The notes under the pieces: model-generated
What the model was told of the DNA's origin: nothing
What the model saw: only the letters and a program-made list of their open reading frames with translations
Database searches by the model: none
Source: Pteria penguin
Taxonomy: Eukaryota > Mollusca > Bivalvia > Pterioida > Pteriidae
Assembly: GCA_035048485.1 (NCBI GenBank)
Contig: CM068588.1
Location: 682,001-746,000 of the forward strand
Length of the DNA: 64,000 bases
Reading direction: 5' to 3'
Part shown: in pieces, positions 41,778 through 54,390 of the stretch
How the letters are laid out: every line of letters starts with the position of its first letter
How positions within the stretch are numbered: position 1 is the stretch's first letter
Position numbers and translations under genes: made by a program

Positions 41778-44700
41778 GTAAGTATAATGCATTTATACTT
41801 TTCATTTTTAGTACCACATACATCTTTAACAACGACCTGGTTTAAAAAGACTATTTTTCCTTTTAAACCCCTTACAAGTAGAACTTAATGTAATCTCCAA
41901 TGTACACATTGATCTGACACCAATTACATAATGGAGAGATACACTGTTTGTAGAGTATTACACGTTATCAAAGGTGAAGAATAATGTTGATTACTTCATC
42001 ACCATCACCAACTTTTCCCTCTATCTTAATTAATACGAAGTTCAGTATACACATACCATCGTAAGTGATGGCTGTTTAGCCCCCTAACCCCTCACTTATG
42101 TACCTTTCCTCCTCTGTCCGTTTTCTGTTTTTCTTTTTTTTTTTTTCGTTTTAAAGAAGACGGACGGAGGAAAGGGCCAAGAGTTATGGGTTAGGAGGCA
42201 AAGCAGAGTTACCCAGACCCTGTGATAGTAATCAATATTTTACATTAGGCCATTATTGATGTTCAGTCATACATTCAGATCAATAACAAATACCGATATA
42301 GGGCTTCTAATTTATGCAATATTCAGGGGCTACTTAGAGCTAAAGGTATTTCAAATTGAAATATGATAAAGTGAAATAAGAGGGCAGGCAGCAGTGAGTG
42401 TTTATAAATATGGAAGTGGAGCCAGAAAAAGAAAGGAGTAAACGAAACTGGACGATGACATCTAAAATTAATTAAGCTACTCAGTCGACTCATATTGTGT
42501 TAAGAGTCCCCATGCCCCATGCATTTATTATCCAGGGACTGCGACCGTCAACTTGGCTCTTATCGCCCATTAAATGGAGAGATCGCGGGAACCAAACATC
42601 AGGGTCAATGGGAGCCATGTAACGCTTTCCTCTCATGTCCCTTACAGGGAGCGTAAGAATCAGAAGCCGCCCCCCCCCCCTCCCCCGCCAATTCTCCTGT
42701 AAAAGAGATCTAGAAAGCGCCAGCATCTGGCCACAGGTGCAGTATTCAATATACAAGTGTGATATCAATATGGGGGTATTTATAAGGGATATTAATATCA
42801 CACTTGTATATTAAATAGTGCGCCTGTGTGTCTGGCGTCACCTCTCCCTCGTCATTGTGTAGTCGGGAAGCACGTGAACCATTTCCCATGAACTTCTCTC
42901 CCATTCCTCTGTAACACAGATATCACGGGAACCACTTTCCAGTTCTTTCTCATACCTTTATAAATAATACAAGGAGCGCGAGAACAATTAAGACCTTATA
43001 TAGATTCCCTTCCTTGTTTGTATAATACAGGTAGCACGGACCAGACATCTCTTCCCCCGTACCTTATGAATGAATGAAGCTTAGGAACCAAATGTTACTT
43101 CCCTCGTGCCTCTACAATAATGGGAACCAGATATCACTTCCCCGTGCTTCTGTAATACTGGGAGCGCGGGAACCAGACGTCACTTTCCCCATGCCTCTAT
43201 AATACTGGGAGCGTGGGAACCACACGTCACTTCCGTCATTCATCTATAATACTGGGAGAGCAGGAACCAGACGTCACTTTCCCCATGTCTCTATAATACT
43301 GGGAGCGTAGGAACCAGACGTCACTTCCCCATGCCTCTATAACACTGGGAGCGCGGGAACCAGATATCACTTCCCCATGCCTCTATAATACTGGGAGCGC
43401 AGGAACCAGACGTCACTTCCACCATGCCTCTATAATACTGGGAGCATAAGAACCAGACGTCACTTTCCCCATGCCTCTATAATACTGGGAGCACAGGAAC
43501 CAGACGTCACCTCCCCATGCCTCTATAATACTGGGAGCGTGGGAACCACACGTCACTTCCCCATGTCTCTATAATTCCGGGAGCGTAGGAACCAGACGTC
43601 ACTCCCCCATGCCTCTATAATACTGGGAGCGAGGAACCAGACGTCACTTCCACCATGCCTCTATAATACTGGGAGCACAGGAACCAGACATCACTTTCCC
43701 CATGCCTCTATAAAACTGGGAGCACAGGAACCAGACGTCACCTTCCCTTGCCTGTATAATACTGGGAGCGTAGGAACCAGACGTGACTTCCCCATGCCTC
43801 TATAATACTGGGAGCGCGGGAACCAGACGCAACTTCCCCCATACCTCTATAATACTGGGAGCGCAGGAACCAGACGTCACTTCCACCATGCCTCTATAAT
43901 ACTGGGAGCACAGGAACCAGACGTACCTTTCCCCATGCCTCTATAATACTGGGAGCGCGAGAACGAGACGCCACTTCCCCATGCCTCTGTAATACTGGGA
44001 GCGTAGGAACCAGACGTCACTACCTCATGCCTCTATAATACTGGGAGCACAGGAACCAGACGTCTCTTCCACCATACCTCTATAATACTGGGAACACAGG
44101 AACCAGACGTCACTTCCCCATGCCTCTATAATATAGGGAGCGTAGGAACCAGATGTCACTTCCACCATACCTCTATAATACTTGGAGTGCAGGAACCAGA
44201 CGTCACTTCCACCATGCCTCTATAATACTGGGAGCACAGGAACCAGACGTCACTTTCCCCATGCCTCTATAATACTGGGAGCACAGGAACCAGACGTCAC
44301 TTTCCCCATGCCTCTATAATACTGGGAGCACAGGAACCAGACGTCACTTTCCCCATGCCTCTATAATACTGGGAGCACAGGAACCAGACGTCACCTCCCC
44401 ATACCTCTATAATACTGGGAGCACAGGAACCAGACGTCACTTCCATCATGCATCTATAATACTGGGAGCGCGGGAACCAGACGTCACTTCCCCATGCCTC
44501 TATAATACTGGGAGCGCGAGCGCGAGAACTAGACGTCACTTCCCCATGCCTCTATGATACTTGGAGTGCAGGAATCAGACGTCGCTTCGCCATGCCGCTA
44601 TAACACTGGGAATGCAGGAACTAGTCACTTCCCTTTTCTGTCTCTATAATATGTAAATCGCGGGAACCACGCGTTACGTTTCTTCCATGACCCTGTAATA

Positions 44701-47260
44701 GGGGGGGCGTGGGGGTTAACAGGTCTCCCCTATTCTCCTCTTATATTAAGAACATGAAAAGCTGAAGTCATTTCCGTCCCATATAATCCCAATGAAAGGA
44801 GAATCAAAATGTATGATTTAGTTGTTTGTATATGTCCCACTAACGTATCCGTTGCCACTATACAAAGAATATAATCGATAAATCAGGACGTCATTACCTT
44901 TGCACTTATGACCTTTTGACCTGCTGTCCATCATCTGACATGAGGAGCTAGAGAGCCATCACGCTGCACTTGTTGCTGACTCTAGTTTAATGACTAATTG
45001 GCAATCAAATGTATATCTGACATCAGTCGAATCTTGTCGCCATTTTCCATGACGCGATTGAAAATGAGGAAAAGGACAAAATATTCGGTCGATAACACAT
45101 CGCTTTGTATCCATGTTATCATATTTGAATACATAACAATTAGGTTCCATTAACAGTAATTTAGTTGGAGTTACCTCCCGATGTCGGCCATGTTTGTGGT
45201 CAAGCATGATTTTTGCCTCATATTCATATTATGTTTAATTATTTTTTAGAAAGTTCATAAGGTTGACACTTTTAAGGAACGTTTTAAAAATTGTATATTT
45301 CCTCAAAATTTGATAAGCATCGCAAAAACACGGGAATCATTCCCAGTTTGGAGAAATTACCTTCACACTTAGATTATGAATTAATTTATGAAGAAATATT
45401 CACTTATAATGTATCTCAAAGATGGAGGGCAACTTGTTACAAGGGGTGTAACTCCAATAAGAGTTTATGCTAATAAAACCTATCTATTTGGATAAAGAGT
45501 AGTGAGCATAATTTCTGAATTCTGTTTTGCTGAATTATAGGGTATCTGCATAACTTCCGGCAAACAAACGACTACGTCATCGTGGTGCATAGCTTTGAGG
45601 CCAAGAGTGCAGCACATGCCGGTAAGTAACATGGTGGGAACAACTAAATGACTACGTCATCGTGGTGCATAGCTTTGAGGCTAAGGGTGCAGCACATGCC
45701 GGTAAGTAACATAGGTGGGAACAACCAAATGACTACGTCATCGTGGTGCACAGCTTTGAGGCTAAGGGTGCAGGTCATACCGGTAAGTAACATAGGTGAG
45801 AACAACCAAATGACTACGTCATCATGGTGCATAGCTTTGAGGCCAAGAGTACAGCACATGCCGGTAAGTAACATGGTGGGAACAACCAAATGACTACGTC
45901 ATCGTGGTGCATAGCTTTGAGGCTAAGGGTGCATGGCATACCGGTAAGTAACATAGGTGAGAACAACCAAATGACTACGTCATCATGGTGCATAGCTTTG
46001 AGGCCAAGAGTGCAGCACATGCCGGTAAGTAACATGGTGGGAACAACCAAATGACTACGTCATCGTGGTGCACAGCTTTGAGGGTGAGTGTACAGCACAT
46101 GCCGGTAACATGGTGGGAACAAGTAAGGGATTACAGTTTAAAACATTTAAACCAAAAGACTAATCAATATTCTTACATCCACACATTTTGTACACATGTC
46201 CACACCATGAAACATACAACAGAATCGTCGCCGAATACGACTTATTCACAATGTATATCATTGGCGGATTTAGGTGGGTAGGGGTTGCAGAGGTTTCTAG
46301 ATCCGCCTATGTATATTGCCCTCGTTGATGCTCATCTTTACTTGCAATTTTGTATGGACTCTGCGGCGGTTTATATTAAAATGCTAAAGTCGCTGAGGTC
46401 CCCCCCCCCCTTTCACTCTATTGCGACCTAGAGCCGCAGTCTTTGCTTTTCTTCTTTTTTTTCTTTAATACACAAAATTTTAAGCTAGCTACGCTACAGA
46501 TGAATGTCAAATAAGAGCCTGACACCAATTAGAATATTTGTTGTTACGATACAACGATTGATCGATCGATCGATTGATCGATCGATCGATTGATTGATTG
46601 ATTATTGTTTCACTCCACTCTACGTTTATTTTACGTATAAGTTGACGGCTTCTGCTTTATGCACTGCACAGAATTTTTTAACTTTGCAAGGGACCCTGCT
46701 GTAGCAGTGGGGGATGTTTTACATGCCATGCCTACCGTGTTACCTCCGTTTTAACTGTCTCATCCGAAAGACAGAACACCGGTGTGCCCATGGTGGGAAT
46801 TGAACCCGGGACCTTTCGGGCACAAGCAAAGCACCTGGTCCCTGGGTCATACGGCTTTACGATACACAGAGCTGGAGACTGATGTCAATAGAAGTTCTAG
46901 ATTAATGGGTATATATACATGTACTTATCTACAAACAGGTGCTGGATCGGATGTGAATGCTTTGTCAAAGATGTTACAAGAAGAGGCAAGACAATGCGAA
47001 ACTCTACTAAAGTCCCTTGAGAAGAAACTCCAGGAAAATGGGGTGAGTGTAGTAACAGTATCATTCTCATTATTCAGCCATCTGACGGACAATTCACGAC
47101 TGTCACTTACTGATAATTCATATCGTAGGAAAACCTGACTACTGTGCATTAAACTAAATAACCTTGCCTCGTTCCTATATTCAGTATCTGCATCATTTCT
47201 TATTAGGGACTTCCGATTCCATCGGAAGACCCTTCTGTTATTGTGATGTTTTTTCTTTAC

Positions 47261-47331
<71 letters not shown>

Positions 47332-47684
47332 TCAGCACTTTGACTGCATTTTTCTCAGAAACGGCTTGACCAACAATCTTTTTATCGCGGCTTCTTGCTT
47401 GATGAGCCAGGGGAAATTCATTGATAAGAAAAAAATATCGAAATATTGTGGTTTTGAAGAAAATTACGTAATAGGGCTAATTTTTTTATTTTCTCGAAAA
47501 CAAGTTTATTATTTTAGATAGATTCCTCACCTCTTCATTCTCAAATTTGACAGGTTTTAAAAGCCGTTATTTAAATTTAAAAATTACGTAATTTTTAAAC
47601 TGCTTTGTTTTAAGTCTAAGCATTTTAAAAACGGTATAGAACGATTTAGAATGTACTTCTGTTATTGTGATGTTTTTTCTTTAC

Positions 47685-47718
<34 letters not shown>

Positions 47719-49481
47719 TTTATTCTCAGCACTTTGACTGCATTTTTCTCAATTTGTGAGTTACTGCGCTTTCCCCTTGGAATATCTAATCGGCAATTAT
47801 AAAGGAATCCCTCGATATGTATGTTTACTTAAATTTGAGTTTCTTTATCTCCTTACTATAGTAGTCATCTCAGTGCTATATAGACAGCTAACTTGACCGT
47901 TGAAATACGCAATACACACACTCTATCCAGCTTTCTCGTATTACGTCACCACGCTTCTGAATAGGAATTCTGTAATACACTGACTTTCTATAGCTGTATT
48001 CATGCTGCATTAATTACATGAGTGTATTTACATAGTGTCTCGGTGAGATATATACATGTATCTATGTATATATTTCTCCTTTGTCCTAATCGGCATATCT
48101 ATGATGCCGCAATAAATGCGTATATTCATTTGAGTATCTCGTTTCTTCTTTTTTTCCCCTTCTTTCTACCTACGTGGTTTTTTTTTCTTTCTGAAGAGGA
48201 AGACCCGCCCTGTTGCCTCGGCAACAGGTAAGCCCTAGTTTATTTCTATTATTTTATTGGCTGTGGGTGGACACGATCTAAACGTTCTACTCTAAACTGT
48301 TATTTCCTGACGAGCTTTTGATGCAAGAATTTTAAAAACCGTAGTAATTTTCCATTTGTGTTATTATTGGCGTTTCAGACTGCGTATGCAATCTCCTATT
48401 TCGCACCCACCGTTGTGATCTTAAACTTTTCTTTAAACTTAAATTGAACAATCGCTGATGACGTCGATTTACATGCGAGTTCAACTTACACGAAAATGGA
48501 CGCTGTTTTGTAACAACTACGATTTCCAGCTTCAAGCATCGTTGTCCGAGTTCGTTTTGTAATTTATTAGTCAATTGACAAAGAGTTTTTAAAGTACATA
48601 GAATCAAAACACTGTAAAAAAAAAATGTAAATATGATAAATGTAGGTTACAATACTTTAATGTTATATGAAATCCAGTGGCATCCAATGTTGCCGATGAG
48701 AGAACACAAGTGAGAGGGTAATTTTCTATGAATGTGTCATTTGATTACTTTTGATACTCGTGATCAAAAGTGATGACATGACGTCACGTGATCATTTTTG
48801 ATCAGGATTATCAAAAGTTATCAAATGACAAATACGACAAATTAGTCTCCGTATGAATTATCATAAAACTTTTCAGTAATTTTCCATTTTAAAGCGAGAA
48901 ACTCAAGTTTATGTCCAGGATATTTTTTCTGACGGTTAAACTTCGACTTGCATATGCTATAACTCAGATGTTTTGTTATCAAGAGAAACCCTTCGACAAA
49001 ACGTCTGATAGTTTTGTTTAAATGATACACGAATAAGTAATGGCTAGAACCTTTACTTTGTTGATTTTTTAAATAAGTAAAATAAATCGAAATACTCCAC
49101 GATCAGAAGCGAGTACAACACACTGTAAAATAAATAATCTTCATTACTTCGTAGAAGTTTTTAATTTGTTCTTGTGCCAAATACAAACTGAAATAAAACT
49201 TCGTTTGCATAGGATCGTCCTTAATTTGTTTGTTTTTACTTTTACAGCTTAAAGGAGAAGTGAAAAATGTTCCAGGAAAGCCTGGTGAAGTGGTAGTTTG
49301 TGTTGCCCATGACGACAAAGCTGACGTTATCATATGTGGATCACGTGGTCACGGCAAACTGCGTCGCACGTTTATAGGAAGCGTCAGTGATTACATCGTG
49401 CACCATTCGCACGTGCCTGTTGTCGTCTGCCGACATAAGCATCACCATGGTAGCGAGCATGAACACGGCAAATATAAGTAA
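41708..49481 (+). CDS. universal stress protein (UspA-like, ATP-binding subtype)
   Basis: Four exons, 41708-41777, 45541-45621, 46939-47042 and 49248-49481, join in phase to give 162 residues, a normal length for the family. Strand 1 and the nucleotide loop are RRVVLAMDGSHHANYAFDWY. The second strand is DYVIVVHSFE. An amphipathic helix with EARQCETLLKSLEKKLQ follows, then GKPGEVVVCVAHDDKADVII. The ATP-binding signature GSRGHGKLRRTFIGSVS fits the consensus G-2X-G-9X-G(S/T). The C terminus is histidine-rich (HKHHHGSEHEHG) and might bind metal (inference). USPs are cytosolic alpha/beta proteins linked to stress responses and are expanded in bivalves; the exact role here is unknown. The last base of each exon agrees with the next, so the model is firm. 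Confidence 0.95.
42732..42828. repeat. 97 bp inverted repeat with 40 bp arms
   Basis: CACAGGTGCAGTATTCAATA and onward pairs with the complement of TATTAAATAGTGCGCCTGTG; the core ATACAAGTGTGATAT is exact. USP intron 1. Confidence 0.85.
42840..44640 (+). repeat. 47 bp minisatellite, 30 or more copies
   Basis: Unit CTATAATACTGGGAGCGC followed by AGGAACCAGACGTCACTTCC and CCATGCCT. Copies before 43.1 kb and after 44.56 kb are strongly diverged, the middle is homogeneous. USP intron 1. Confidence 0.95.
45541..45621 (+). CDS. USP exon 2
   Basis: Acceptor GAATTATAG, donor GTAAGT at 45622. Encodes WYLHNFRQ and DYVIVVHSFEAKS. Its last 59 or so bases, with the donor and about 25 intron bases, are copied six more times downstream. 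Confidence 0.92.
45563..46115 (+). repeat. about 85 bp array of USP exon 2 end plus splice donor, 7 copies
   Basis: Each unit holds GACTACGTCATCGTGGTGCA, TAGCTTTGAGG, GCACATGCCGGTAAGTAACA and GGGAACAACCAAAT. The first is the real exon; the other six are in intron 2. All but the last keep the GTAAGT donor. Confidence 0.96.
46557..46858 (-). mobile_element. SINE of family A, moderately diverged
   Basis: Minus orientation, with a (GATT/GATC)n tail at 46557-46603, body segments CTCATCCGAAAGACAGAAC and CGGTGTGCCC, and a weak tRNA head. USP intron 2, ending about 80 bases before exon 3. Confidence 0.85.
46939..47042 (+). CDS. USP exon 3
   Basis: Acceptor TACAAACAG, donor GTGAGT, phase 1 in and 0 out. 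Encodes the long charged helix SKMLQEEARQCETLLK. Confidence 0.93.
47208..47760 (+). repeat. duplicated TTA-microsatellite block
   Basis: CTTCTGTTATTGTGATGTTT, (TTA)n and CTCAGCACTTTGACTGCATT occur twice, at 47236-47360 and 47655-47750. The first is preceded by a palindrome CTTCCGATTCCATCGGAAG. Probably parts of a repeat family; USP intron 3. Confidence 0.75.
49248..49481 (+). CDS. USP exon 4 with ATP-binding signature
   Basis: Acceptor CTTTTACAG, stop TAA at 49479-49481. Carries GKPGEVVV, GSRGHGKLRRTFIGSVS, VPVVVCRHK and the histidine-rich end. Confidence 0.96.
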   Translation, partial: LKGEVKNVPGKPGEVVVCVAHDDKADVIICGSRGHGKLRRTFIGSVSDYIVHHSHVPVVVCRHKHHHGSEHEHGKYK

Positions 49482-49749
49482 TAGAATAAGTGTAGTAAAT
49501 GACATTATACTTAAGTTATCATTACCTATACTTGCTACTGAATAACCTATCACAGTAGGTAGGTCAGTATCAAAATATCAACTCAAAATCGCCATTCGGA
49601 ACTATCTCGCCCTGTCTTTTCATGCACAACTAAAGGGTAAGAAGTTCCGAATGATACCATCTACTACGGTCCAGAAATCATCCCTTTTCAAATTAATATA
49701 TACATGTACTTACAATCTCTCATACAAAGGGCACTACACTTCTCTCCGC

Positions 49750-50360
49750 TTTTTATACGCCCGTCTTTTACGTATTATGTGACGTATTGTGGTAAGGCGT
49801 CGTCCGTCTGTCCGACATTGTGGGCAGGATATAGACCTAACCGTTGGGACTAACACTGTCAAACTTGATACACTTACTCCTTATGCCAATACAAAGACGC
49901 CTATTGTTTTCAAGGTCAGAGGTCAAATGTTAAGGTCATAGTACTGCTTGGTAGGAACAACCTTATGGGCAAGATACAGATCAAACCGTTGGGGCTAGTG
50001 TACCTTTACTCCTTATGCCAAGACAAAGACGCCTATTGTTTTTCAAGGTCAGAGATCAAAATAGTACTACTTTGTAGGAAACCCTTGTAGAAAGGATACA
50101 GCCCAAACCGTTGGGACTAGGACTGTCAAGCTTGGTACACTTACTCCTCATGTCAAGACAAATATGCTTATTGTTTTTTCAAGGTCAAAGGTGAAGTTCA
50201 TAGTACTACTTGATTAAAAATCCTTGTAGGCAGGATACAGAATGAACTATTGCGGATGGAACAATTTAAGGGGGGATGTTTCCATACTTTCAAAATCCTC
50301 CCCTTCAAACTAAGCGACAGGCGTATTTTGCCACGCTAGGCATTGCTCTTGTATCCTCTG
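49750..50360 (+). mobile_element. repeat element with about 130 bp internal tandem units
   Basis: Begins TACGCCCGTCTTTTACGTA, then three to four units with AACCGTTGGGACTA, ACACTTACTCCTTATGCC and GACAAAGACGCCTATTGTTT, and ends AGGCGTATTTTGCCACGCT. A related start is at 55.6 kb. Confidence 0.7.
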
Positions 50361-51278
50361 TTATCGGCTCGTAGCTGATTTTCACTAGATTCTTGTAAAA
50401 CTGGGAAAAATCCCATTTAATAGAATAAGTGACTCATGGTGAACCAAATGTAAAAGCCTGTATATTAAAAAGTTAATTGATGTTTAAAATCTATTATATC
50501 ATTAAATGGGATTTTCCCAGGTTTACAAGAATCTTGTAAAAAGCAGCTTCGACCTGATAACAGACGGGAAAAGCGGAGAGTAGCGCAGCGCCCTCTGTAT
50601 GAGAGATTGACATAGTTATAGCAAAGGAAGTTAATAAGAGAAGGGGTTCATTTTCGATATTACTGTACCATATTTCATTATTATGTACTTTACACGTGTG
50701 TTTGGTAGTTACATTTCATCGCAAGTGTTAATAAAACAAAATGTGAATATTTCTAAAGCTGCGAAAAACTCGAAACCATTAAATAATCAGTGTAAAATAA
50801 ATGTCTATAGATCACTGTATGTCCATTCAATGGCGATGAGGGAAAGACAACTCTGGAGAGGGAAAGCTAATATATTCACTGCACTTAAGTTTACAGGTTT
50901 CACAGTTTTTGCAATGTAGTTCCGGACAGTCCTTTGCGAAGAAAGGATGTTTTCCTCAAGTATTCCATTCGTTATTAATCCACTGTACATAATAATTTTA
51001 TATATGAAATCACAAGGTTTTTTAATAAACTGTCACTGTCGGGGAAATCATAGTGACCTTTATACAAATGTGACCTTTATACAGAGGTGACATTTATGTA
51101 TAAATGACCGTGCAGAGATGGCCTTTATACGAAGGTTTGGTTTGAAAGAAATCATAGCAAATCAAAAAAGGACCTGTATAATTAGATGGCTTTTAGGAGG
51201 TGTCAAAGTGAATTGAAAAGGATGTAATGTGTTTGTACTGTGTCAACAGCCATTGACACTCCATGGTGAAGAGAAGGG
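50361..51278. other. intergenic, a loose inverted repeat but no gene
   Basis: ATTTTCACTAGATTCTTGTAAAACTGGGAAAAATCCC near 50380 and its complement near 50508-50545 form a loose hairpin. No exon. Confidence 0.5.
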
Positions 51279-51284
51279 ATATAT

Positions 51285-51357
<73 letters not shown>
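51279..51357. repeat. (TA)n microsatellite
   Basis: Nearly pure AT dinucleotides. Confidence 0.96.
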
Positions 51358-51358
<1 letters not shown>

Positions 51359-51463
51359 TTCATGGTAGTGGGTTTTTTTTCCTATTTACAAATATACTGT
51401 ATTGTTACTGGTGTGATATATGTATCTTAAAATTAAGGAATGATAAATAATCGATGTATATCA

Positions 51464-51514
51464 CTATAGACAAGGACCTATAAACAAGATCTTGTTTATA
51501 AGTCCTTGCTATAG
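51464..51514. repeat. 51 bp near-perfect palindrome
   Basis: CTATAG-ACAAGGACCTATAAACAAG on the left mirrors CTTGTTTATAAGTCCTTG-CTATAG on the right around AGATCT. Confidence 0.9.
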
Positions 51515-51798
51515 ATAAAACAAATTTTTATTTTAGTCATGATGTAATCAATATTATATATGTTGTGAGAAAGCATATACATACATGTACGACATTAAAT
51601 AAAGATTGAAATATGCATTAATGTAATTATTGAACCAAAGCTTTTCTGAATAGCTTCGTGTGTAGCAGACGGGGTGGCTCCAGAGGAGCATCAAATATTT
51701 ATAATCAGTGTTATTATATTTGGGACGTGTTGGTCGATTGGAGATGGACACTGCGTGTTTCCTCCGAGTAAGTCTCTACCACAGTCAACAGACTGTGT

Positions 51799-51887
51799 AC
51801 TGTCCTATGACCTTTTGTAATTTGGCAAATTAAAAACAGGCATGTATGACTTTGCCTGTTTTAAATTCCATAATTACAAAGGACAGT
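51799..51887. repeat. 89 bp inverted repeat
   Basis: ACTGTCCTATGACCTTTTGT...AAAAACAGGC pairs with GCCTGTTTTAAATTCC...ACAAAGGACAGT, with small loops. Confidence 0.75.
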
Positions 51888-52084
51888 ATATTAGAATACT
51901 AGGAAGGTCATGTATATGAAGGTCATCCACAGAAGGACTTAAGAGTGACCGTTACACAACTGACGTGTAAACAAAGTATTCTTTTGCGAGGGAACACACA
52001 GAAAGTTGGAACTTATACGGGAGACTGTGCTACATAGATAATAGATGGTTATATATAAGTCACTGCACGTAAATAATAAGAAAA

Positions 52085-53310
52085 ACCTCACACCACTAAC
52101 AATGAAAACTCTGAATCTGATGTACCATAACACCACTGGAACCACTAATTCTGATGAACCATCACACCAATAGAACCATTAAATCTGATGAACCATGACA
52201 CCAATAGAACCACTATATCTGATAAACCATGACACCAATAGAACCATTAAATCTGATGAACCATCACACCAATAGAACCACTAAATCTGATGAACCATCA
52301 CACCAATAGAACCACTATATCTGATGAACCATCACACCAATAGAACCACTAAATCTGATGAACCATCACACCAATAGAACCACTATATCTGATGTACCAT
52401 CACACCAATAGAACCACTAAATCTGATAAACCATCACACCAATAGACCCACTAAATCATATGAACCATCACAACAAAGGAACCACTATATCTGATGAACC
52501 ATCACACCAACGGAACCACTATACATGTATCTGATGAACCATCACACCAATAGAACCACTATATCTGATGAACCATCACACCAATAGAACCACTAAATCT
52601 GATAAACCATCACACCAATAGACCCACTAAATCTTATGAACCATCACAACAAAGAAACCACTATATCTGATGAACCATCACACCAACGGAACCACTATAT
52701 CTGATGAACCATCACACCAACGGAACCACTATATCTGATGAACCATCACACCAATAGAACCACTATATCTGATGAACCATCACACCAATAGAACCACTAT
52801 ATCTGATGAACCATCACACCAATAGAACCACTATATCTGATGAACCATCACACCAACGGAACCACTATACATGTATCTGATGAACCATCACACCAATAGA
52901 ACCATTATATCTGATGAACCATCACACCAATAGAACCACTAAATCTGATGAACCATCACACCAATAGAACCACTATATCTGATGAACCATCACACCAATA
53001 GAACCACTAAATCTGATGAACCATCACACCAATAGAACCACTAAATCTGATGAACCATCACACCAATAGAACCACTATATCTGATGAACCATCACAGCAA
53101 AGGAACCACTATATCTGATGAACCATCACACCAATAGAACCACTATATCTGATGAACCATCACACCAACGGAACCACTATATCTGATGAACCATCACACC
53201 AACGGAGCCACTATATCTGATGAACCATCACACCAATAGAACCACTATATCTGATGAACTATCACGCCAATAGAACCACTAAATCTGATGAACCATCACA
53301 GCAACGGAAC
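52085..53310 (+). repeat. 34 bp minisatellite, about 36 copies
   Basis: Unit TCTGATGAACCATCACACCA followed by ATAGAACCACTATA. Very homogeneous; ATAGAACC and ACGGAACC variants and a longer CTATACATGTATCTGATG variant recur, showing higher-order duplication. Confidence 0.97.
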
Positions 53311-54039
53311 ACTGACGAAGAATTAATTCTAAAGGCCTCACATCACAGTATCAAACACCACATACTATTTCTAGGACCTTGGCGTATCAGGTTAGACTTG
53401 TATCTACGCTCTCTGCTGGTCAAGGTATACATTGTGAATTAAATTCGTAGTCTACAAGAGTTTCGTCTTAAGAAGTCGACAATGGTGAGTGCGAACATTT
53501 TATCGTTTATGTACATAAAAAGATAGTATCAAAGGAAATAACGAGTATATAGTGATCTTTCATATGAACATTTGTCTTTCGGAGAGTAGATCAATTGATA
53601 ATACCTAAACAGATATACCTGTATACACAAACAACAAAAACATCCGAACTTGAGCAAGAATGCATATACCATTGTACGACAAGCTTGGCAAGTTTTACAA
53701 CTACATAATCAAACAGAAAATCAAACTGACCAGTATATGATATGTACACAATCAAGCAGAAAATCAAACTGACCAGTGTATGATGTGTACATAATACTCG
53801 AGTAATCGCAGATCTTATCAGTGAGACATGTTTCAAAAATTCCAGCAGGTTTCATGGCTGCTTTCCGATTTCACTCGAAAATTATTTACAACTTTATACA
53901 TTGATGGGGGTACCCAAATTTATGGGAGTTTTTTTAATATACAGTTAGTGAATATCAATGTAGAAAGGACACAAACATCGTCAAATACTCACGTCAGGAA
54001 TGGGATACACAAGGACAAAATGAAATTCATCCATTATTA

Positions 54040-54390
54040 CAGATTTGACAAACTCTATCTATTATGTCTTTCTTCCTTATTACAGATTTGACAAACTATA
54101 TCTATTATGCCTTTCTTCCTTATTACAGATTTGACAAACTCTATCTATTATGCCTTTCTTCCTTATTACAGATTTGACAAACTCTATCTATTATGCCTTT
54201 CTTCCTTATTACAGATTTGACAAACTCTATCTATTATGCCTTTCTTCCTTATTACAGATTTGACAAACTCCATCTATTATGCCTTTCTTCCTTATTACAG
54301 ATTTGACAAACTATATCTATTATGTCTTTCTTCCTTATTACAGATTTGACAAACTCTATCTATTATGTCTTTCGTCCTTATTACAGAGAT
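54040..54390 (+). repeat. 43 bp minisatellite, 8 copies
   Basis: Unit CCTTATTACAGATTTGACAA followed by ACTCTATCTATTATGCCTTTCTT. Each copy contains a splice-acceptor-like TTCCTTATTACAG. Confidence 0.95.

Noticed and set aside
44297..44539. Open frames inside the 47 bp array of USP intron 1
   Set aside because: By-product of tandem repetition within an intron; frames break with each unit-length change.
45644..46050. Minus-strand and shifted-frame repetitive frames at the USP exon 2 array
   Set aside because: Antisense and out-of-frame readings of the duplicated exon end.
46925..47521. Frames with poly-Ile or poly-Tyr
   Set aside because: Translations of the (TTA)n microsatellite.
48196..48226. 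Possible extra USP exon before GTAAGC at 48229
   Set aside because: Its length would break the frame, and exon 3 to exon 4 already gives a complete USP fold.
48332..48607. Minus-strand 91-codon frame (NKLQNELGQRCLKLE region)
   Set aside because: Might be a decayed transposon ORF, but no domain or partner was found; not supportable as a gene.
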